From Phytohabitans suffuscus (GTDB lineage: Bacteria; Actinomycetota; Actinomycetes; Mycobacteriales; Micromonosporaceae): a DNA stretch of 64,000 bases. Location of the stretch: contig NZ_AP022871.1 in NCBI RefSeq assembly GCF_011764565.1, positions 5,704,320-5,768,319 of the forward strand, given 5' to 3'. Under the pieces are notes generated by a model. That model did not search any database and was not told the origin of the DNA. It saw only the letters and a program-made list of their open reading frames with translations. The position numbers and the translations under genes are program-made. Below are positions 8,892 through 15,675 of this stretch, piece after piece. Position 1 is the first letter of the stretch, and every line of letters starts with the position of its first letter.

Positions 8892-9434
8892 TCAGGTGGG
8901 CAGGGGGAGCTGCCGCCCCAGCACCGCGAACGCCCGCTCGTCACCGGGGAAGCGGAAGTCGCGCAGCACGTCGACGAACTCGAAGCGCCGGTACAGCCGC
9001 CAGGCCCGGGACTCCCACTCGTCGGCCTCGGGAGTGGACAGCAGCGTGGTGGCGCCGGTGGCCATGCGCAGCAGCGCGCGCAGCTGGCGGGCGCCGACGC
9101 CGTGCCCCTGCGCGGGCGGGCGGACGTGCAGCTCGACCACCTCGAAGCAGTCGGTGAGCCAGGTCTTGCGCGCCTCCTCGGTCAGCGCGCCGCGCACCTG
9201 GTCGTGCCACCACTGCCCGCAAGCGGACGTGTAGCCGTATCCGAACCCGACCAGGTGGCCGTCGCGGGTGAGCGTGGCGACCGCCCGGAAGCCGGGCCGC
9301 CGGGCGTGGGTGGCGATGTAGCCGCGCCGCGCCTCCAGCAGCTCGGCGCGGTAGCCCATCGCCTCGCCGTACACCGCGACGACGTCGTCCAGCCGCCTGG
9401 TGAGGTCGTCCGGCATCCACGGCACCAACCTCAT
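8892..9434 (-). CDS. GNAT family N-acetyltransferase
   Basis: A 180-residue acetyltransferase. Motif A is present as VVELHVRPPAQGHGVGARQLRALL (Q-x-x-G-x-G acetyl-CoA loop), followed by a helix and WRLYRRFEFVDVLRDF, the usual end of the fold. It starts with ATG inside the TGA of the CrtA-like gene (ATGA) and therefore belongs to the carotenoid operon, but its substrate cannot be deduced. Confidence 0.8.
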   Translation of the reverse strand: MRLVPWMPDDLTRRLDDVVAVYGEAMGYRAELLEARRGYIATHARRPGFRAVATLTRDGHLVGFGYGYTSACGQWWHDQVRGALTEEARKTWLTDCFEVVELHVRPPAQGHGVGARQLRALLRMATGATTLLSTPEADEWESRAWRLYRRFEFVDVLRDFRFPGDERAFAVLGRQLPLPT

Positions 9435-10186
9435 GCGCGCCCGCGCTCCCCTCCGTCGCTCCAGCCCACGACCTTACGGTCGCCGATGACGTCCAGTACG
9501 GCGAACCGGGCGAACAGGTCCTCCGCGTACCAACCTTCGGCCGGTGTGCGCAGGATCGCCGCCCGGTGCTGCGGGTGACGGTACGCGAACTCGACGAGGT
9601 CTGCGGTGTTCCGCCACACGCTGACCGTGCCCTGCCAGCCGATCGGCGCCTCGCCGATGCCGAAGCGGGTGAGCAGCCCCGGCGCGGTGGCGACCGCGGC
9701 GGCGACCGGCGGGACCGCGCGCCAGAACGTGACCGCCCGGCGCGGCCGGAGCCGGGCCCGGGTGAGCGCGAGCACGGTGCCCCCGGCGGTGCCCCTGGGC
9801 GCCCCGAACGGCTCGGCCCCCGACCACCGGCCCCGGCTCGCGAGCGGTCGCAGGTCGATGCGTACCCGGCCGGTGGCGAGGCGGGTCCAGGCACGGTCCA
9901 CCGGCGAGCCGGCGAAGCCACCGGCCGCCTCGGCGTCTGTCCACACCACCAGAGCGGCGTATCGGGTCAGGTCGGCGTCCGTGGGTCCGAAGCCCTGGCC
10001 GGTACCCGTGCCGAGGAGCTTGGCGAAGCGGACGCCGGGCGTGGCGCGGAGCCGGCGCCGGTCGATGGCGACGCGGGCCAGGGCGCGCGGCACCGCGCGG
10101 CGGGGTATCCGCCACGCGTGCAGCGTCACGAAGGGCGTCACGGCCGCTCGCGCCACGCCGTCGACGGCGGGCTGGTGGGCGCTCAC
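9431..10186 (-). CDS. CrtA-like (spheroidene monooxygenase family) protein
   Basis: A 251-residue protein similar to spheroidene monooxygenase: an N-terminal FVTLHAWRIPRR strand, FAKLLGTGTGQGF, ALVVWTDAEAA, and the C-terminal WQGTVSVWRNTADLVEFAYRHPQH segment. CrtA proteins introduce keto groups into acyclic carotenoids, so the operon may make a ketolated, hydroxylated and glycosylated pigment; that pathway is my inference. The GTG start overlaps the YbaK stop as GTGA, and the stop overlaps the GNAT start as ATGA. Confidence 0.75.
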   Translation of the reverse strand: MSAHQPAVDGVARAAVTPFVTLHAWRIPRRAVPRALARVAIDRRRLRATPGVRFAKLLGTGTGQGFGPTDADLTRYAALVVWTDAEAAGGFAGSPVDRAWTRLATGRVRIDLRPLASRGRWSGAEPFGAPRGTAGGTVLALTRARLRPRRAVTFWRAVPPVAAAVATAPGLLTRFGIGEAPIGWQGTVSVWRNTADLVEFAYRHPQHRAAILRTPAEGWYAEDLFARFAVLDVIGDRKVVGWSDGGERGRA

Positions 10187-10680
10187 GCGACCTGGGCCGG
10201 GCTCCCCGCGGTGATCCGGACCAGCTCGGCGTAGGTGGTGGGGAAGACCGCCTGTGGCACGCCGCCGGCCGCCCAGATCTCGCCGTACGACTCCAGGGCG
10301 GCGTCGACGAGCGTGCGGAGCGGCTTGGGGTGGCCGAGCGGCGCGACCCCGCCGATGACCTGGCCGGTGTGCGTGCGGACGAAGTCGGGCGTGGCCCGCT
10401 TGAGCCTGCCCACGCCGAGGTCGGCGGCGACCTTGGCGGTGTCGACCCGGTGCGCGCCGGAGGTCAGCACCAGCAGCGGCTCGCCGTCCGCGTCGAAGAT
10501 CAGCGAGTTGGCGATCTGGCCCACCTCGATGCCGAGGGCGGCCGCGGCCGCCGCCGCGGTGTGTACGGCCTCGGGCAGCAGCCGGACCTCGCTGGGCCGG
10601 CCGGAGCCGTCGCGGGCGTCGGCGCCGAGCAGGGCGCCCTGCACCGCCTGCACGTTCGGGTGTGTGGACATGCCGACCAT
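10183..10680 (-). CDS. YbaK/EbsC family aminoacyl-tRNA deacylase
   Basis: A 165-residue protein of the YbaK/ProX domain family that hydrolyses mischarged tRNAs in trans. Recognisable parts: IANSLIFDADGEPLLVLTSGAHRVDT, then KRATPDFVRTHTGQVIGGVAPLGHP, the conserved catalytic-pocket region. The ATG at 10680 is taken as start; a second ATG at 10671 is possible. It sits between the transporter gene (9-base gap) and the CrtA-like gene (GTGA overlap) in the minus-strand operon; a functional link with carotenoids is not evident. Confidence 0.85.
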   Translation of the reverse strand: MVGMSTHPNVQAVQGALLGADARDGSGRPSEVRLLPEAVHTAAAAAAALGIEVGQIANSLIFDADGEPLLVLTSGAHRVDTAKVAADLGVGRLKRATPDFVRTHTGQVIGGVAPLGHPKPLRTLVDAALESYGEIWAAGGVPQAVFPTTYAELVRITAGSPAQVA

Positions 10681-10688
10681 CTTGCTGC

Positions 10689-11657
10689 TCAACCGGCCGG
10701 AACGGCGACGGCTTTCTCTCTGACAGTGGCCGGTTCGGGCGCTTTGGGTGCGACCCGGGCGGTCTCCGCCAGCGCCACGCCGGCCAGGATGAGCGCGCCG
10801 CCGGTCAGCTGGGCCGCGTTGAGCGCCTCGCTCCCGCCGAGCGTGATCCATGCCACAGCCGACGCGATCACCGGCTCGATCATGCCGATGATGCCGACGC
10901 TCGTCGCCGGCAGGTGCCGGAGGGCGGCGGTGATCAGCAGGTAGGGCACGATCGAGCCGGCCACCACCACGTACCCGATGAGCAGCGCGACCGGCACCCC
11001 GCCGGAGGCGGTCTGCGCCAGCGGCGCCCAGCCACCCCGTGCCGGTGCGACGGCCTGGGTGAGCAGGCCGGCCACGGCGGCGGCGCCGAACGCCCAGGTG
11101 GTGAGCGACAGCGTGTCCCGGCGCGCGACACCCTGCGCGCCGAGCAGGTAGTAGAGCGCGAGGAGCACGGCCGCGCCGAGGCCGGCGAGCACGCCGACGC
11201 CGTCGAGGCTGAGGTCGCCCCACACCTCGGCCACGCAGGCGAGCCCGGCGAGGCTGAGCGCGAGCCCGCCCCACAGCCGGGGCCGTACCGGCTGGCGCTG
11301 CCCGAAGCGCATCCAGAGCGCCACGAAGAGCGGCGCGGTGTACTCGAACAGCAGCCCGATGCCCACCGGCAGCCGGGAGATGGCCACGAAGTAGAGCATC
11401 GGGACGAGGAAGAAGCCGGCCAGCCCGTATCCGGCCAGCAGCGGCAGGTCGCGGCGGGTGACCGTCAGGTCGCGGCCGCGGCCGAGCGCGAACGTGATGG
11501 CCAGCAGGCCGAGGAGGGCACCGGCGGCCCGGAGGAAGGCCAGCTGCGGCGGGTCGATGCCGGCGCGCAGGACCAGCTTGGAGACGGTCCCGTTGACCGC
11601 GAACATCGTGCCGGCGATGACCACCATGGCCACTCCCAGCAGGGGCTTCCTTGTCAC
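10689..11657 (-). CDS. EamA family (drug/metabolite) transporter
   Basis: A 322-residue protein with two EamA repeats and about ten membrane helices. Typical elements are TMFAVNGTVSKLVLRAGI in the first repeat, LLFEYTAPLFVALW, and the second-repeat end ATSVGIIGMIEPVIASAVAW. The substrate is unknown. The GTG at 11657 is the first gene of the minus-strand series that continues into the carotenoid genes, and it is divergent from the SOS cassette. Confidence 0.88.
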   Translation of the reverse strand: MTRKPLLGVAMVVIAGTMFAVNGTVSKLVLRAGIDPPQLAFLRAAGALLGLLAITFALGRGRDLTVTRRDLPLLAGYGLAGFFLVPMLYFVAISRLPVGIGLLFEYTAPLFVALWMRFGQRQPVRPRLWGGLALSLAGLACVAEVWGDLSLDGVGVLAGLGAAVLLALYYLLGAQGVARRDTLSLTTWAFGAAAVAGLLTQAVAPARGGWAPLAQTASGGVPVALLIGYVVVAGSIVPYLLITAALRHLPATSVGIIGMIEPVIASAVAWITLGGSEALNAAQLTGGALILAGVALAETARVAPKAPEPATVREKAVAVPAG

Positions 11658-11787
11658 GCAGGTGAGGCTACCGGTCCACTGTCAGGAGCGAAATCGCCTT
11701 TGGGTCGTTACCTCTCGGCACCGCCCGACGGCGCGCCCGCCGGGCGTTGCGTTTTTGTCGCAGGGGAGGTGTACTGTCTCCAGTAGT

Positions 11788-11803
11788 TCGAACGACTGTT
11801 CGA
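11788..11803. promoter_or_regulatory. LexA (SOS) box upstream of the imuA' operon
   Basis: TCGAACGACTGTTCGA is a perfect match to the actinobacterial LexA box TCGAAC-N4-GTTCGA. It lies about 230 bases before the SAV_6107 gene, which leads the operon with imuA', and implies DNA-damage induction. The same gap (11658-12034) contains no gene. Confidence 0.9.
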
Positions 11804-11903
11804 ACGACTCGGGTGGAGCGGTTCGCGACGCGCCTCCCGAGGGCGGTTCGCGGAGACCGCGTGCGGGTCCCGGACATTCGCGGGTCCGGGCCCTCAGGCA
11901 GGA

Positions 11904-11944
11904 CCGTTGCTCGCCACCCCCGACCCCCGGGCGGCGAGCAACGG
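11904..11944. other. 12-bp perfect stem-loop in the SOS operon leader
   Basis: CCGTTGCTCGCC (11904-11915) pairs with GGCGAGCAACGG (11933-11944) across a 17-base C-rich loop, between the LexA box and the first start codon. It may stop basal read-through or structure the 5' UTR. It shares GGACCGTTGCTC with the dispersed repeat at 21380 and 59363. Confidence 0.6.
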
Positions 11945-12034
11945 CCTCGCCGGCCGAGCCGGCCGGGTGTGAGGAGGGGAAGCGTTCACGCCCGGCCGGC
12001 GCCGTCGACAGGACATCGCCGAGGAGAGAGTCCC

Positions 12035-12487
12035 ATGCCGACCAGTACCGCTCAGGCGCCCACCGTGCCCGCCGGCGTGCTGCCGCACCGCACTCCCGCC
12101 GAGCTGCTCGTCCTCGCCCGGCGCGGGCTCGAGGAGGCGGCGCAGACCCGCCCGGACGGCCTGCGGTACGCCGCGGCCCACCTGGCCGCCCTGCGCGCGG
12201 CGGCCGCCATGCTCGCCGCCCGTGCGCAGCCCGCACCCACCCGGCGCAACCGGGTCACCAGCGTCTGGACGCTCCTGCTCATGGTGGCGCCCGAGCTGCG
12301 CGAGTGGGCCACCTACTTCGCCGCCGGGGCCAGCAAGCGCGCGGCCGCGCAGGCCGGCATCCCGCGCGTGGTCTCCAGCCGCGAGGCCGACGACCTGCTG
12401 CGCGCCGCCGAGCAGTTCGTGGCGGTGATCGAGGTCGCGCTCGGCCTGGCGCACCAGCCCGCCCTGGACGGGCTGGCCGCCGCCTGA
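12035..12487 (+). CDS. SAV_6107 family HEPN domain protein
   Basis: A 150-residue, Ala-rich helical protein. The span APTVPAGVLPHRTPAELL through RYAAAHLAALRAAAAMLAAR and the later VWTLLLMVAPELREWATYFAAGASKRA match the actinobacterial SAV_6107 HEPN family, which is habitually encoded beside the mutagenesis genes imuA'-imuB-dnaE2. The ATG at 12035 has GAGGAG about 8-13 bases upstream. It is the first gene after the LexA box. The molecular role of this family is unknown. Confidence 0.85.
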   Translation: MPTSTAQAPTVPAGVLPHRTPAELLVLARRGLEEAAQTRPDGLRYAAAHLAALRAAAAMLAARAQPAPTRRNRVTSVWTLLLMVAPELREWATYFAAGASKRAAAQAGIPRVVSSREADDLLRAAEQFVAVIEVALGLAHQPALDGLAAA

Positions 12488-12508
12488 GCCGAGGCCATCC
12501 CGTTCGGC

Positions 12509-12592
12509 TTCAGGCGCACTGTTTCGTCTTTAGGCGCGCTCTTCGTCTTAAGCGCACTGTTCGTCTAAGCACACTGTTCGTCTCGTAAGCGC
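12509..12592. repeat. Degenerate tandem repeat between SAV_6107 and imuA'
   Basis: Four to five imperfect copies of about 20 bases, core AGGCGCACTGTTTCGTCTT, occupy almost the entire gap between the two SOS operon genes. The RBS AGAGGAAA of imuA' follows directly. Confidence 0.75.
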
Positions 12593-12613
12593 AAGAGGAA
12601 AGCGAGTCAGGCC

Positions 12614-13363
12614 ATGGCGGGCCAGGCGACTCTCCGGTCCGCCACCGTGGCCGGGCTGGTCCGGCCGGCCAGCGACCCGGACGTCACGGGGCGGCACCGC
12701 GTGCTGCCGGTGGCGTCCCCGCTGGGCGTGCTCCTGCCCGGCGGCGGCCTGCGCCGCGGCACCACCGTCGCGGCCGGCGGCCTCCCGGAGGGCGGCCTGC
12801 CCGCCGGCGGCGCGCTGGGCGGCAGCTCCGCCCTGGTGCTCGCGCTGATCGCGGAGGCGTCCCGGGCCGGCTCGTGGTGCGCGCTGGTCGGCATCCCCAC
12901 GTTCGGCGCGGTCGCCGCCGCCGACGCCGGCATCGCGCTCGACCGCCTGGCCCTGGTGCCCAACCCCGGCCCGGAGTGGGCCGCGGTGGTCGCCGCCCTG
13001 ATCGACGGCATCGACGTGGTGGTCACCGCCGTCCCCGGCGGCGTGCCGGCCGCCATCGCCAGCCGCCTGGCCGCCCGCGCCCGGCAGCGCGGCTGCGTGC
13101 TCGTCCCGTACGGCCGGTGGGACGGCGCCGACGTGACGCTCCAGGTGGTCCGCAGCGCCTGGGAGGGCCTGGGCGAGGGCCACGGCCGCCTCCGCCAACG
13201 CCGCGTGACGATCGTCGCCCGCGGCCGCGGCGCCGCCGCCCGCCCCAAGGAGATCACCGTCTGGATGCCCGGCGCCGCCGGCCAACCGGTAGTCGCGATC
13301 GTCGACGTCGAACCCCCAACCCGCACGGCGGCCCGCCGCGCCACCCTGACCCTGATCCGCTGA
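12614..13363 (+). CDS. imuA': ImuA'-type SOS mutagenesis protein
   Basis: A 249-residue RecA-fold protein without a classical Walker A; the corresponding loop is degenerate (GGLPAGGALGGSSALVLALI). Other elements are GVLLPGGGLRRG near residue 40 and VVVTAVPGGVPAAIASRLAARARQRG. ImuA' proteins act with ImuB and DnaE2 in damage-induced mutagenesis, probably as an adaptor. In most actinomycetes imuB and dnaE2 follow at once; here a two-gene opposite-strand module separates them. The last ten bases including the TGA are tandemly duplicated (13354-13373). Confidence 0.8.
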   Translation: MAGQATLRSATVAGLVRPASDPDVTGRHRVLPVASPLGVLLPGGGLRRGTTVAAGGLPEGGLPAGGALGGSSALVLALIAEASRAGSWCALVGIPTFGAVAAADAGIALDRLALVPNPGPEWAAVVAALIDGIDVVVTAVPGGVPAAIASRLAARARQRGCVLVPYGRWDGADVTLQVVRSAWEGLGEGHGRLRQRRVTIVARGRGAAARPKEITVWMPGAAGQPVVAIVDVEPPTRTAARRATLTLIR

Positions 13364-13373
13364 GATCCGCTGA
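13354..13373. repeat. Exact 10-bp tandem duplication including the imuA' stop
   Basis: GATCCGCTGA occurs twice in direct succession; the first copy contains the last codons and TGA of imuA'. Confidence 0.85.
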
Positions 13374-13400
13374 CCTTTCCGCGGGTGGATGGGCACGAGA

Positions 13401-13433
13401 GGTGGACTAAGCTCAGCGGTGGAGTAAGCTCAG
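13401..13433. repeat. 16-17 bp direct repeat at the left edge of the inserted module
   Basis: GGTGGACTAAGCTCAG is followed by CGGTGGAGTAAGCTCAG. It lies between imuA' and the minus-strand module and marks the point where base composition falls. It could be a remnant of the integration event. Confidence 0.6.
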
Positions 13434-13527
13434 AGAAGCTCCCGGCAGTAGCTGGGAGAAGTGGACCCGGCTCCCGACCGGACGATCGGTGGGCCGGGTT
13501 ACGCGTATCCGGAGTGGGCGACGTCGA

Positions 13528-14175
13528 CTAATCGCGACTGGCCCAGTTCGCCGTCACTGATCCGATGTCGCTCACGAGTATTCTCCAACTCGGGAGCTGT
13601 GTTATCGGACCGTTTCTGTCGAGGCGTTCCAGCAACTGGCGCCGATTCTGGGAAAAGCGCTTACGAAGGCTGTCTCGGCGGCGACCGGTTACGTTCGCGG
13701 CCGCCAAAAGACACTGATTGAGCAATTCCTTGGGGTCTGCTACTGATTCCGCCTGATGTACTTTTGGGAGGCCCAGATCATTCTTTCCCCGCGGATTTCC
13801 GGCGACCCGCCGAATTGCGGTCTCGTCGAGCAAGAGCCATGCCTCGGTCATGCGTACGGGAATTACTGGAACCAGTGCCGAAGCTAGGTTGTTGCCACGC
13901 AACGCACCTTCTATCTCGGTCCGTCGAGTTGCCGCCCCCGCGTTGTCTGCGTCTCTGTGGACAACAATGACATCGACTTGTTCCCCTACGAGCTCGCTGC
14001 CGGCGCGAATCCTGGACCCGACGTCCTTGGCCACCTTTGGCAACATGGAAAAATCGGGCCTACTCAGGTATACGGAGAATCCATGGTCAAGAAATATCGA
14101 CTCCACAATGTCGGCTAATGGGAGGTCTGAGGTGCCTTCAGCCACGAATAACCCGGAGTAATCTCGATTGCTCAT
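13528..14175 (-). CDS. TOPRIM-like protein paired with an OLD-type ATPase
   Basis: A 215-residue protein, not confidently assigned to a named family. It has the pattern of a TOPRIM nuclease fold: an N-terminal strand then acidic EGTSD (residues 13-17), and a second strand VDVIVVHRDAD (67-77) supplying a D-x-D. Conserved-looking VIPVRMTEAWLLLDE (104-118) and AGNPRGKNDLGLP follow. DUF4276 and RloB-type proteins partnered with AAA ATPases have this plan. The ATG (14175) overlaps the TGA of the ATPase gene as ATGA, so synthesis is coupled. Codon use is less GC-biased than in the flanking imu genes, suggesting acquisition. Role in defence is inference. Confidence 0.65.
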   Translation of the reverse strand: MSNRDYSGLFVAEGTSDLPLADIVESIFLDHGFSVYLSRPDFSMLPKVAKDVGSRIRAGSELVGEQVDVIVVHRDADNAGAATRRTEIEGALRGNNLASALVPVIPVRMTEAWLLLDETAIRRVAGNPRGKNDLGLPKVHQAESVADPKELLNQCLLAAANVTGRRRDSLRKRFSQNRRQLLERLDRNGPITQLPSWRILVSDIGSVTANWASRD

Positions 14176-15596
14176 CCGACCAGCTCCAGAGGCAGGCGCA
14201 TCTGGGCGCCGGGCGGCGCGGCCAGATACGCCACAACGTCGGCCTCGGAGAATGTCGACCGTGCTGTCTCTGCCCGCCATGATCCACGGAATGGGACAAG
14301 TGATAGCGCGCGGGTGATGCGACCACTTGGTGTTCTGCTGGGCCGTGACTCTGCGAGTAGAAGGTCAGATTGACGGCAAAGCTGGACAACGCCCGGCGAA
14401 TGAGTATTGACAATGACTTGTCGGAATGGATTTGTTTCGTCGGGTTCGTACCTCGGGTCGATGGCCAGGTCCTGGACCAGCCCAACCATCGCAGGGAGGT
14501 TCGCTGGATGGATACCGTTCTCTGGCTCCTCCATGCATATCAGACCGGTAAAGGTCGGATCTTCGAGGAGAACGCATAGCGCCAGAAACCTTAGCGTTCC
14601 TTCAGATAGGGCTCTTGCTGGCAGTCTGAGGTTGCCTCTTTCGTGCAGAAACAGCGTGAAGACCTCGCGTACTTGATCTAACTCAACCTCAAGACTTTCC
14701 ACTCCGATCCCGGCCAGGTCAGAGAGCCTTCCGGTGACTCTTGAATATACTGCCTCTGGGTCTGGCTCCTCGCCGTCGGCGGTTTCATGGGCTATCCGGT
14801 AGAGCGTTGCGGCCAGATGGCCACCGTCCTGAGCCAACGTGCGCGGATCCGTAAAACCGTCGGGTGCCCTTAGCGCGGAGGGCTCCAAAGCCAGGCGGCG
14901 CCAGCTCTGCATTTCTCGACGCGCTGCCAGGATAGTGGGGTAGTCGTTTGTGGTAACTGCGCTGAGGACTGTGCGACCCGCCCGGGCGGCTGCTCGTGGC
15001 TGTGGTTTGCCAAAGCTTCCTCCGTCACCGTGCACGTTGATCACTGTGCCACCCTCACGGTGCTCCGTGGACAGAAACGCTCCTCCTCGACGTTCTCCAC
15101 GGACGACAGCTGACCTGAAGCTCTTGGCTATGTGCGGAAAGCGAAGGTGCTTCGCGGCCTCTCCGCGGCGGATGTGCCGCAGTTCCTCGGCGAGAAGGCT
15201 GAGACGTCCGACGCTGCCCTGGCCGGTGGGAGGTAGAAACCCAAGCTCCACTTCGTAGCGCAGGAACGTAGTGGTCGCCTTGGCTCCGGCGCCAAGGTCA
15301 TCCTCGACCTCGGCAGGGACGATCATCTCGGCGGCCAGCGTTATCTTGCGTTGTTGTGCGCGGTATCCGTCCCAGAAGAGATCGCGAGGATCGCCGCCGC
15401 GGATGCCAGATGCTCCCCTTACGCGCTGCGAAGCCTCGACCAGTGTGTCGCTAGCCAGGTAAGAGAGGAACTCGATAGCGTCGAATACGTTCGACTTGCC
15501 CATGCCGTTCGCTCCGGCAATACACGTGAATGGGCCGAAGTCGATACTGACGTCCAAGAGGTTTTTGAACCCCTGTACCTCGAGTCGCGTGAGCAT
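14172..15596 (-). CDS. OLD/RecF-like AAA family ATPase (defence-type)
   Basis: A 474-residue SMC/RecF-like ATPase. It begins LTRLEVQGFKNLLDVSIDFG, then Walker A GANGMGKSN (28-36), the ABC signature LSEGTLRF (330-337), Walker B LICMEEPENGIHP (about 352-364, tandem Glu356-Glu357) and the H-loop NTHSP (His399). No TOPRIM domain is fused at the C-terminus; it is supplied by the next, ATGA-overlapping gene. Split ATPase plus TOPRIM pairs are typical of anti-phage systems (PARIS, Gabija and OLD relatives). A -10 TAGGCT sits 6 bases before the ATG, so the transcript is probably leaderless, and it is divergent from imuB across 79 bases that contain a LexA box. Confidence 0.8.
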   Translation of the reverse strand: MLTRLEVQGFKNLLDVSIDFGPFTCIAGANGMGKSNVFDAIEFLSYLASDTLVEASQRVRGASGIRGGDPRDLFWDGYRAQQRKITLAAEMIVPAEVEDDLGAGAKATTTFLRYEVELGFLPPTGQGSVGRLSLLAEELRHIRRGEAAKHLRFPHIAKSFRSAVVRGERRGGAFLSTEHREGGTVINVHGDGGSFGKPQPRAAARAGRTVLSAVTTNDYPTILAARREMQSWRRLALEPSALRAPDGFTDPRTLAQDGGHLAATLYRIAHETADGEEPDPEAVYSRVTGRLSDLAGIGVESLEVELDQVREVFTLFLHERGNLRLPARALSEGTLRFLALCVLLEDPTFTGLICMEEPENGIHPANLPAMVGLVQDLAIDPRYEPDETNPFRQVIVNTHSPGVVQLCRQSDLLLAESRPSRTPSGRITRALSLVPFRGSWRAETARSTFSEADVVAYLAAPPGAQMRLPLELVG

Positions 15597-15602
15597 ACGC
15601 AG

Positions 15603-15608
15603 AGCCTA
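15603..15608 (-). promoter_or_regulatory. -10 element of the ATPase/TOPRIM module
   Basis: On the minus strand TAGGCT precedes the ATG at 15596 by six bases, predicting leaderless transcription. I see no clear -35. Confidence 0.5.
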
Positions 15609-15642
15609 GTACGGCAGCCCAGGCGGATCGTGCGGAACAGAG

Positions 15643-15670
15643 TTGGTTTTTCGAACGTGTGTTCTATGAT
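15643..15670 (+). promoter_or_regulatory. imuB promoter with LexA box
   Basis: TTGGTT (15643-15648) and TATGAT (15665-15670) are separated by 16 bases. TCGAACGTGTGTTCTA (15651-15666), a LexA box with one mismatch, covers the spacer and the edge of the -10, an ideal repressor position. The predicted transcript start coincides with the GTG at 15676, so the mRNA is probably leaderless. imuB-dnaE2 therefore has SOS control independent of imuA'. Confidence 0.85.
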
Positions 15671-15675
15671 CAAGT

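Noticed and set aside
13528..15596. Naming the gene pair PARIS, Gabija or classical OLD
   Set aside because: The ATPase has no fused TOPRIM and the small protein lacks features that would identify AriB, GajB or another named effector.
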